From: Burkholderiales bacterium
Lineage (GTDB): Bacteria; Pseudomonadota; Gammaproteobacteria; Burkholderiales; JAEUOS01
DNA length: 5,136 bases
Assembly (NCBI GenBank): GCA_947456845.1
Contig: CANGUJ010000313.1
Coordinates: 1-5,136 of the forward strand
Direction: 5' to 3'
The position numbers and the translations under genes were made by a program. How positions within the stretch are numbered: position 1 is the first letter of the stretch; each line of letters starts with the position of its first letter. The notes below the pieces were generated by a model. That model searched no databases and was not told the DNA's origin. It was given only the letters and a program-made list of their open reading frames with translations. Below are positions 1 to 4,907 of this stretch, one piece after another.

Positions 1-846
1 AAGCAGTTGCACTTCGCATAGCTGGGGGGAATCCGTGCCGGTTGCCACGAGCGTGCCTTGGCTGCCGTAGATTTCCATGCGATAGCCGCTGCCGGCCCAG
101 GGGACCGTGGCCACATGGAGGGATGCCACGCCGCCGCCGGCGAGCCGGCCGCTGACCAGCACGTTGTCGGGCGAGGTCACTTCCACGTTCCGGCCGGTGT
201 CGGTCTCGCGCCAGGCATGGACCTGGGTGGATACCACGCCGGCCACATGGCTGAATTCGCCGGCAACGAAGCGCAGCGCGTCGATGGTGTGGCCGCAGGG
301 AATGGTGAGGGTGTTCGCCCCGAGGCTGGCGTCGCGCTGCCAGCTGCGCGAGGCAGGGCGCTCGAGGATGCCCTCGCGCATCAGATGCACGCGGCAGGCG
401 GTCACCGCGCCGATGTGGCCGCTGGCGACCAGGTGCCGCATGTGCGCCAGCGCGGGGCTTACGCGTGCCTGCAGGCCCACGGCAGTCTGCAGGCCCCGGG
501 CCCGCGCGAGATCGGCCAGGTCCGTCGCCTCGACGGTGGTCCTGCCCAGCGGCCATTCGGTGTACACGTGCTTGCCGGCGGCCAGGGCGGCGCGGGTGAG
601 CGCATGATGGTGCGGTACCTTCACCACCACCGCCACCGCGTCCACCTCGGGCGAATTCACCAGCGCCTCGACGTCATGGAAGGCGAGCCGCGCGCCGTGC
701 TTGCGGCGCGCCGCCTCGGCCGTCTCGGCGCGCGTCGTGCAGACCGCGGCGAGTTCGAAGTCCGGGCTGGCGGCCAGGGCGGGCAAATGGGCCCGGCCGG
801 CCCACGGACCGGCGCCGATCAGTCCGAGGCGAATCCTGTTTGTCAT
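1..846 (-). CDS. Gfo/Idh/MocA family NAD(P)-dependent oxidoreductase, C-terminus missing (left edge)
   Basis: The minus frame is open for 282 codons from ATG 846-844 to the window edge. The protein begins MTNRIRLGLIGAGPWAGRAH, a beta strand followed by a glycine-rich dinucleotide-binding turn (G11-A-G13-P-W-A16) of a Rossmann fold. The Rossmann domain runs to about residue 120 and contains a VPHHHALTRAALAAGKHVYTE-like segment (residues 77-97), diagnostic of the family. The alpha/beta C-terminal domain follows, with an H186-T-I-D189 pair where family members carry catalytic His and Asp. The usual EKP is EWPLGRTT (97-104), as in Gal80-like members from memory. Members oxidise or reduce sugars, inositols or related polyols in the cytoplasm; the substrate here is unknown. 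ATG 846 is preferred over ATG 852 because a GGAG lies 7 nt upstream of it and only 1 nt upstream of 852. The gene is divergent from hflX. Family call secure, substrate not. Confidence 0.9.
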   Translation of the reverse strand, partial: MTNRIRLGLIGAGPWAGRAHLPALAASPDFELAAVCTTRAETAEAARRKHGARLAFHDVEALVNSPEVDAVAVVVKVPHHHALTRAALAAGKHVYTEWPLGRTTVEATDLADLARARGLQTAVGLQARVSPALAHMRHLVASGHIGAVTACRVHLMREGILERPASRSWQRDASLGANTLTIPCGHTIDALRFVAGEFSHVAGVVSTQVHAWRETDTGRNVEVTSPDNVLVSGRLAGGGVASLHVATVPWAGSGYRMEIYGSQGTLVATGTDSPQLCEVQLL

Positions 847-853
847 GCGCATG

Positions 854-857
854 CTCC
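854..857 (-). promoter_or_regulatory. Shine-Dalgarno GGAG deciding the oxidoreductase start
   Basis: On the minus strand GGAG (857 to 854) precedes two in-frame ATG codons at 852 and 846. Spacing is 7 nt to the ATG at 846 but only 1 nt to the ATG at 852, so 846 is the likely start. Confidence 0.55.
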
Positions 858-877
858 GTGATCGGTTGAGGGGGCCC

Positions 878-886
878 ATTATTCCA
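878..886 (-). promoter_or_regulatory. Candidate extended -10 promoter for the oxidoreductase
   Basis: Reading the minus strand, positions 886 to 878 give TGG-AATAAT. This matches TATAAT at 5 of 6 positions and has the TGn extension of an extended -10 element. The start codon is about 32 nt downstream, leaving a leader of roughly 25 nt. I see no good -35 at 16-18 nt spacing, which is tolerable for extended -10 promoters. It is one of few AT-rich spots in the 97-bp divergent gap. Pattern match only. Confidence 0.35.
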
Positions 887-902
887 GAAGCCGATTGGCG
901 GG

Positions 903-908
903 TACTAT
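903..908 (+). promoter_or_regulatory. Weak candidate -10 element for hflX
   Basis: TACTAT at 903-908 matches TATAAT at 4 of 6 positions and lies 35 nt before the hflX ATG. No convincing -35 box is visible at 15-18 nt upstream. It sits back to back with the minus-strand candidate -10 at 878-886, so any regulator bound here would affect both divergent genes. Confidence 0.2.
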
Positions 909-943
909 CCGGGCTGTCCATCGCACCAAGGCGCAACCAGCGC

Positions 944-2404
944 ATGTCCAAGGAAGTCAATGTCAAGGCCCGCCGCGCGGTCGTGGCCACCGTCCACCTG
1001 CCGGGCGTGAGCGATATCGAGCTCGAATCCTCGTTGACCGAGCTGCGCGAGCTCGCCAAGACCCTGGGTTACGAGGTGGTGCGGACGTTCGTCCAGAAGC
1101 GCGCCAATTTCGACGCCACCGCCTACCTCGGTACCGGCAAACGCGAGGAGATCCGCCGTTTCGTGCAGGGCGAGCCGCTTGAAAGTGAAGACGGGGAGGC
1201 GCTCGCGGCGCCGGCCCCGGCAAAGCGCAGGAGCGGCGTCGGCCGTGCCGCCGCCAAGACTGCTCGCCACGGCCTGGCGGCCGCCAGGGAAGAGGCCAAG
1301 GAGGCGGCGCTCTCGGCCGCTGCCGAAGGCGACCAGCGGCGCGCCGACGTGGTGCTGATCGACCACGAGATATCGCCCTCCCAGGCGCGCAACCTCGAGG
1401 ACGCACTGGGCTGCGAGGTGATGGACCGCACCATGGTGATCCTGGAGATCTTCCATCGCCATGCGCGCACCAACGCGGCACGCGCCCAGGTCGAGATCGC
1501 CCGCCTGGGCTATCTGGCGCCGCGCCTGCGCGAGGCGGCCAAGCTGGCCGGTCCGCAGGGCCGCCAGCGCAGCGGTGTCGGCGGCCGCGGCGCGGGGGAG
1601 GGGGCTGGGGAGGCGGACCGCCGCAAGATCCGCGACCGCATCGCCGAACTCAAGCTCGAACTCGCCGCCATGGACGTGGAGCGCCAGACCCAGCGCGCGC
1701 GCCGCCAGGAGCGCCAGAGCCTGGCGCGGGTGGCGCTGGTGGGCTACACCAATGCCGGCAAGTCCACGCTCATGCGCGCCCTGACGGGCAGCGAGGTGCT
1801 GGTGGAAAACAAGCTGTTCGCCACGCTCGACACCACCGTGCGCACCCTGCATCCCGAGACCGTGCCGCGCGTGCTGGTGAGCGACACGGTGGGTTTCATC
1901 AAGAACCTGCCGCACGACCTGGTGGCCTCGTTCAAGTCGACGCTGGAAGAGGCGGCCGAGGCCTCGCTGCTGCTGCACGTGATCGACGCCAGCGATCCCG
2001 GCTACGAGCGCCAGGTTTACGTCACCGACGACGTGTTGAAGGAAATCGGCGCCGACCGCGTGCCACGCATCCGGGTGTTCAACAAGGTCGACGGCGTGGG
2101 CGACGTCAAGGCGCAGAAGGCCTGCGAAAAGGCGCTGCGCGCCAGGTACCCCAAGTGTGTCGTGATGAGCGCCTTGCGCCAGGGCGATGTGGCCAGGCTG
2201 CACAAGGCCATCGCAGCGTTCTTCCGGAAGGGCCTGGTCAAGGCCGAATTGCGCCTGCCATGGTCGGCCCAGCAGTCGCGCGGCGAGATTTTCGCCAATT
2301 GCGAGGTGCTGGAGGAGAGGGCCGACGAAGAGGGCGCGCTCTTTCGCGTGCGCGGCGAATCCGACACAATCCGCAGCCTGAAGGAGCGGTTCGGAACCGC
2401 TTGA
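944..2404 (+). CDS. hflX: HflX-type ribosome-associated GTPase, divergent form
   Basis: 486 aa, from ATG 944. The open frame extends back to 701, but that would overlap the divergent oxidoreductase; the family-like N-terminus (RRAVVATVHLP) begins just after 944. The ribosome site is weak (AAGGCG at 928-933). The N-terminal HflX domain includes YLGTGKREEI (61-70), IDHEISPSQARNLE (139-152) and DRTMVILEIFHRHART (161-176). A helical linker precedes the G domain: G1 GYTNAGKST (267-275), switch I ATLDTTVR (293-300), G3 DTVGF (314-318), G4 NKVD (380-383), G5 SA (409-410), then the short C-terminal domain. HflX binds the 50S subunit, splits stalled or hibernating ribosomes and hydrolyses GTP. All GTPase motifs look intact. 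Oddities: an insert rich in Ala and charged residues at about 75-131 makes it longer than E. coli HflX (about 426 aa); the glycine-rich motif GPGETxLExDRR reads GAGEGAGEADRR (216-227); and it is not beside hfq or hflKC. It may be a second copy. Confidence 0.93.
   Translation: MSKEVNVKARRAVVATVHLPGVSDIELESSLTELRELAKTLGYEVVRTFVQKRANFDATAYLGTGKREEIRRFVQGEPLESEDGEALAAPAPAKRRSGVGRAAAKTARHGLAAAREEAKEAALSAAAEGDQRRADVVLIDHEISPSQARNLEDALGCEVMDRTMVILEIFHRHARTNAARAQVEIARLGYLAPRLREAAKLAGPQGRQRSGVGGRGAGEGAGEADRRKIRDRIAELKLELAAMDVERQTQRARRQERQSLARVALVGYTNAGKSTLMRALTGSEVLVENKLFATLDTTVRTLHPETVPRVLVSDTVGFIKNLPHDLVASFKSTLEEAAEASLLLHVIDASDPGYERQVYVTDDVLKEIGADRVPRIRVFNKVDGVGDVKAQKACEKALRARYPKCVVMSALRQGDVARLHKAIAAFFRKGLVKAELRLPWSAQQSRGEIFANCEVLEERADEEGALFRVRGESDTIRSLKERFGTA
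1594..1616 (+). repeat. G-run tract inside hflX, possible G-quadruplex
   Basis: Runs of 5, 5 and 4 G (1594-1598, 1600-1604, 1607-1610) are followed by GG at 1612 and GG at 1615, with 1-2 nt loops. Two 9-bp near-copies, GCGGGGGAG and GCTGGGGAG (8 of 9 identical, 3 bp apart), encode the AGE-G-AGE part of the altered glycine-rich motif. Only three runs reach three or more G, so a canonical four-run quadruplex is not formed; a two-tetrad or bulged form is possible. The G-rich strand is the coding strand, so the structure could form in the mRNA. Confidence 0.4.
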
Positions 2405-2452
2405 AGCACCGCGGCGAGCCCGACTCGCAATGAGGGCATCCTTCTTTTCTTG

Positions 2453-2458
2453 AAAGGA
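2453..2458 (+). promoter_or_regulatory. Strong Shine-Dalgarno for the cupin gene
   Basis: AAAGGA lies 5 nt before ATG 2464. It is the clearest ribosome site in the window and selects ATG 2464 over the in-frame ATG at 2473. Its presence 49 nt after the hflX stop indicates independent translation initiation of the cupin. Confidence 0.6.
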
Positions 2459-2463
2459 ACGAC

Positions 2464-2751
2464 ATGACTGGTATGACCTTTGATTCCTTTGAATCCTTTG
2501 AGGCCGACGCCCGCGCCGCCGGCTTCGACCAGGCGTTGGTGCGCGAATGGGCGCCCGACGCCGTCGCCGCCACGCATACCCACCCGTTCGATGTGCAGGC
2601 GGTGGTCACGCGCGGCGAGATGTGGCTGACTTGCGGGGAGGAGACCCGGCACCTCAAGGCGGGCGACACATTCGCGCTCGGGCGCGAGATACCGCATTCC
2701 GAGAAGTACGGCCCGCAGGGCGCCACGTTCTGGGTTGCGCGCCGCAGCTAG
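2464..2751 (+). CDS. Small single-domain cupin protein
   Basis: 95 aa, a typical length for a stand-alone cupin barrel. Motif 1 is seen as THTHPFDVQAVVTRGEMWLT (residues 37-56), with H38 and H40 as probable metal ligands. Motif 2 is seen as AGDTFALGREIPHSEKYGP (66-84), with H78 as the third His. At the position of the conserved Glu of HxHx(3-4)E there is V44/Q45, so the usual 3-His/1-Glu set is incomplete. The N-terminus before the barrel carries a repeated Phe-acidic pattern (F6-D, F9-E, F12-E) encoded by a 9-bp DNA repeat. No signal peptide, so cytoplasmic. It lies 59 nt after hflX and 81 nt before the amidohydrolase in the same direction. Small cupins in catabolic clusters can be isomerases, dioxygenase-like enzymes or ligand sensors; which applies here cannot be told. 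Confidence 0.85.
   Translation: MTGMTFDSFESFEADARAAGFDQALVREWAPDAVAATHTHPFDVQAVVTRGEMWLTCGEETRHLKAGDTFALGREIPHSEKYGPQGATFWVARRS
2478..2504 (+). repeat. Three tandem 9-bp units at the cupin 5' end
   Basis: The units CTTTGATTC, CTTTGAATC and CTTTGAGGC follow directly on one another; seven positions (CTTTGA and the final C) are constant. They are out of phase with codons by one base and give the Phe-Asp-Ser / Phe-Glu-Ser / Phe-Glu-Ala series. The tract is AT-richer than its surroundings and starts just after the start codon, where low structure can favour initiation. It may be a small in-frame tandem expansion. Confidence 0.6.
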
Positions 2752-2757
2752 CCGAGG

Positions 2758-2778
2758 GTCCGGCAACATCTGCCGGAC
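2758..2778. repeat. Perfect 8-bp inverted repeat (hairpin) between cupin and amidohydrolase
   Basis: GTCCGGCA (2758-2765) and TGCCGGAC (2771-2778) are exact reverse complements separated by the 5-nt loop ACATC. The hairpin begins 6 nt after the cupin stop codon. No U-run follows on either side, so it is not a canonical Rho-independent terminator. In the mRNA it would protect the cupin 3' end or modulate read-through into the amidohydrolase. It could also be a copy of a dispersed intergenic repeat, which one window cannot show. Confidence 0.7.
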
Positions 2779-2780
2779 GC

Positions 2781-2809
2781 GCTGCGGCGGGGCCGAGCGT
2801 CCGCGCAGC
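2781..2809 (+). repeat. Second, weaker stem-loop in the amidohydrolase leader
   Basis: GCTGCG (2781-2786) pairs with CGCAGC (2804-2809). After a one-base bulge (G2787), CGG (2788-2790) can pair with CCG (2801-2803). It stands 2 nt after the first hairpin and 23 nt before the amidohydrolase ATG. The stem is all G/C apart from one T-A pair, but such pairing arises easily by chance in GC-rich DNA, so confidence is low. Confidence 0.3.
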
Positions 2810-2832
2810 CGCACAACAGCGAGAGACAAGCG

Positions 2833-3867
2833 ATGCAAGCCACCAAGATCGACATCTACAACCACGTCATGCCGCTGGCGTACCTGGAGCTGGTCAAGCA
2901 GCACGGCAAGGAGCCCGGCATGATCAAGCGCATGAGCAACCTGCGCATGCTGTGGGACATCGAGGCGCGCGTGGCGATGCTGGACCAGTGGCCGGAGGTG
3001 CAGCAGGTGCTGACCCTGGCGGTGCCGGCGCCGGAAATGCTGGGCGGCCCCGATGTGTCGCCCGGATTCGCGCGGGTGGCCAACGACGGCCTGGCCGAGA
3101 TGTGCCGCAAGTGGCCGCACAAGTTTCCGGCCTTCGTGGCCTCGCTGCCGATGAACAACCCGGCCGCCGCGCTGGAGGAAATGGATCGCGCGGTAGAACA
3201 GCTGGGCGCGCGCGGCATACAGGTGCTGACCAACGTGAACACCCGTCCCCTCGACGACCCGGATTTCTTCGCCGTCTTCGAGCGCATCACCCGCAAGCAC
3301 AAGCTGCCGGTGTGGATGCACCCGGCGCGCCCGGCCAGCCGCGCCGACTACCCTGGCGAGGACAAGTCGAAATACGAGATCTGGCAGGTGCTGGGCTGGC
3401 CGTTCGAGAGCAGCGTGGCCATGGCGCGCATGGTGTTCTCGGGCCTGCTCGACAAGCTGCCCGACCTGCGGCTCATCACTCATCATTGCGGCGGCATGAT
3501 CCCGTACTTCGCCGGGCGTGCCGAGACCCTGTGGGCGCAACTGGGCAGCCGCAGTGCCGATGCGTCCGAATCGCAGGTGCTGAAAAACCTGCAAAAGGCG
3601 CCGATCGAGTATTTCAAGATGTTCTACGGCGATACCGTCCTGGGCGGCTCCGCCTCGGCGCTGCGCTGCGGGCTGGATTTCTTCGGCGCCGACAAGGTGG
3701 TCTTCGCCAGCGACTGCCCGTTCGATCCCGAGGAGGGGCCGATGTTCATCCGCGAAGGCATCCGCTCCATCGAGGCACTGCAACTGCCCGAAGGCGACAA
3801 GCGCAAGATCTATTTCGGCAACGCCATCGGCCTGTTGGGCTTTGCGCGTTCCGATGCGGGCGGCTAG
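2833..3867 (+). CDS. Amidohydrolase-2 / ACMSD-like metal-dependent hydrolase or decarboxylase
   Basis: 344 aa, matching the usual length of the ACMSD/amidohydrolase-2 family (TIM-barrel, cytoplasmic). These enzymes decarboxylate or hydrolyse aromatic or dienoic acids using one divalent metal. Visible landmarks: IDIYNHVMP (6-14) at the first strand, LPMNNPAAALEEMDRA (105-120), VWMHPARPA (160-168), ITHHCGGMIPYF (215-226) and FASDCPFDPEEGP (291-303). By comparison with ACMSD, H163, H217 or H218, and D294 fit the conserved metal and catalytic positions. H11 is present, but the first His of the HxH motif is Tyr (Y9-N-H11). Translation starts at ATG 2833 with a weak GAGAG 7 nt upstream. The stop is 4 nt before the next gene, implying co-transcription and translational coupling with the solute-binding protein. 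Family clear; substrate unknown. The altered HxH makes decarboxylase activity uncertain. Confidence 0.9.
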   Translation: MQATKIDIYNHVMPLAYLELVKQHGKEPGMIKRMSNLRMLWDIEARVAMLDQWPEVQQVLTLAVPAPEMLGGPDVSPGFARVANDGLAEMCRKWPHKFPAFVASLPMNNPAAALEEMDRAVEQLGARGIQVLTNVNTRPLDDPDFFAVFERITRKHKLPVWMHPARPASRADYPGEDKSKYEIWQVLGWPFESSVAMARMVFSGLLDKLPDLRLITHHCGGMIPYFAGRAETLWAQLGSRSADASESQVLKNLQKAPIEYFKMFYGDTVLGGSASALRCGLDFFGADKVVFASDCPFDPEEGPMFIREGIRSIEALQLPEGDKRKIYFGNAIGLLGFARSDAGG

Positions 3868-3871
3868 GGCG

Positions 3872-4891
3872 ATGAACGGGACCAGCGCGCATGCCGGCGC
3901 GAGCGGCAATACCGCGCGCAGCCCCCGCCTCGGCCTCTGCCTGGCGGGCGCCGTCCTCGCAGGCCTGCCGCTGGCGGGCGCCTCCCAGGGCACCGGCGCC
4001 TGGCCGAGCCGGCCGGTCACCATCGTCTCGCCCTACAACCCCGGCGGCACCAACGACGTGCCGGCGCGCATCCTGGCCGACGGCTACCAGAGGATGTTCG
4101 GGCAGAGCTTCATCATCAAGAACGTGCCCGGCGCGGCCGGCATCGTCGGCTCCAGCCAGGTGATGGCGGCGCCTGCGGACGGGTACACGCTGCTGTCGAC
4201 CAACAACGGCGCGATGGTGGTGCAGGCGGTGGTCAAGAGCCCGCCGCCCTACGACCCGGTGAAAAACTTCACGCCGGTGGCCAAGGCGGTCGACGCCTAT
4301 GCGTTTGTCGGCGTCACGGGCGACTTGCCCGTCAAGTCGGTCGGCGATCTGATCGCGCTGGCCAGGCAGTCCCCCGGCCAGCTCAATTTCAGTTCCGCCG
4401 GCATCGGCTCCTACGGGCATTTCCTCGGCGAGTATTTCAAGCTGCTCACCGGCACGGACATCGTCCACATTCCGGGCAAGGGCAGCGCGGGGGCGGTGCT
4501 TGAAATGAAGGCCGGGCGCATCCAGTTGATGTTCGATCCGCTGGTGCTGCCGCAGGCCGCCGACGGGCGCATCAAGGTGCTGGCGGTGGTGGCCCGTGCG
4601 CGCCTGCCCAGCCTGCCGCAGATCCCGACCATGAAGGAGTCCGGCGGACCCGAGATCGCGCTGACGGGCTGGTTCGGCCTGTTCGGCCCGGCCAACCTGC
4701 CGCAGGAGGTGGTTGCCAGGCTCGAGGCGGCCACCGAGAAGATCCTCGCCGACCCCGAGACGCGCAAGAAACTGCAGGAACTCGGCCTGCCGGTGGCGCT
4801 GCAGACCGGTGCCGCCTTCCGCGCCCGGGTGGAAGAGGATTACCGGCTGCTTTTCGACGTCAAGACGCGCGCCAGGATGAGCGTTGAATGA
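3872..4891 (+). CDS. Tripartite tricarboxylate transporter (Bug/TctC) substrate-binding protein
   Basis: 339 aa from ATG 3872, 4 nt after the amidohydrolase stop. An in-frame ATG at 3854 would overlap that gene by 14 nt and has no better ribosome site; the whole start region is weak in Shine-Dalgarno (GCGGGCGG at 3856-3863). The N-terminus is a signal peptide: a polar stretch with R16 and R19, hydrophobic core at about 21-36, probable cleavage around residues 37-40. The mature periplasmic domain has family landmarks: WPSRPVTIVSPYNPGGTNDV (44-63), VPGAAGIVGSSQVMAAPADG (85-104), YDPVKNFTPVA (127-137) and LNFSSAGIGSYGHF (171-184). Bug proteins bind carboxylates, amino acids or related small molecules; the family is greatly expanded in Bordetella and relatives and often stands without its membrane partners. 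No TctA/TctB gene is visible. Ligand unknown; probably a substrate of the neighbouring enzymes. Confidence 0.93.
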   Translation: MNGTSAHAGASGNTARSPRLGLCLAGAVLAGLPLAGASQGTGAWPSRPVTIVSPYNPGGTNDVPARILADGYQRMFGQSFIIKNVPGAAGIVGSSQVMAAPADGYTLLSTNNGAMVVQAVVKSPPPYDPVKNFTPVAKAVDAYAFVGVTGDLPVKSVGDLIALARQSPGQLNFSSAGIGSYGHFLGEYFKLLTGTDIVHIPGKGSAGAVLEMKAGRIQLMFDPLVLPQAADGRIKVLAVVARARLPSLPQIPTMKESGGPEIALTGWFGLFGPANLPQEVVARLEAATEKILADPETRKKLQELGLPVALQTGAAFRARVEEDYRLLFDVKTRARMSVE

Positions 4892-4907
4892 AAGGGCGGA
4901 CTACACC

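Noticed and set aside
58..861. 267-codon plus-strand open frame at the left end
   Set aside because: It is the complement of the Gfo/Idh/MocA gene, whose Rossmann motif and catalytic His/Asp are clear on the minus strand; the plus product resembles no protein.
701..943. Upstream extension of hflX by 81 codons
   Set aside because: It would overlap the divergent oxidoreductase and its start region, and the extra residues are unlike HflX; the family-like sequence begins right after ATG 944.
905..2203. 432-codon minus-strand open frame opposite hflX
   Set aside because: It mirrors the hflX coding frame, has low-complexity His/Ala/Gly-rich content and no family landmarks; hflX motifs on the plus strand are unambiguous.
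2414..2450. Possible terminator after hflX: GCGAG/CTCGC stem (2414-2418 with 2424-2428) followed by a pyrimidine tract
   Set aside because: The stem is only 5 bp, and the T-rich stretch begins 12 nt after it and is broken by C residues, so it does not qualify as a Rho-independent terminator.
3842..3871. Earlier starts (3842 or 3854) for the Bug-type binding protein
   Set aside because: They overlap the amidohydrolase, have no ribosome site, and lengthen an already long signal-peptide n-region; ATG 3872 fits the 4-nt intercistronic spacing, though 3854 cannot be fully excluded.
2017..4023. 668-codon open frame on the minus strand spanning the end of hflX, the cupin, the amidohydrolase and the start of the binding protein
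   Set aside because: It is antisense to four well-supported genes, its product is rich in Arg, Ala, His and Gly with no recognisable domain, and long antisense frames are expected in GC-rich DNA with strong third-position bias.
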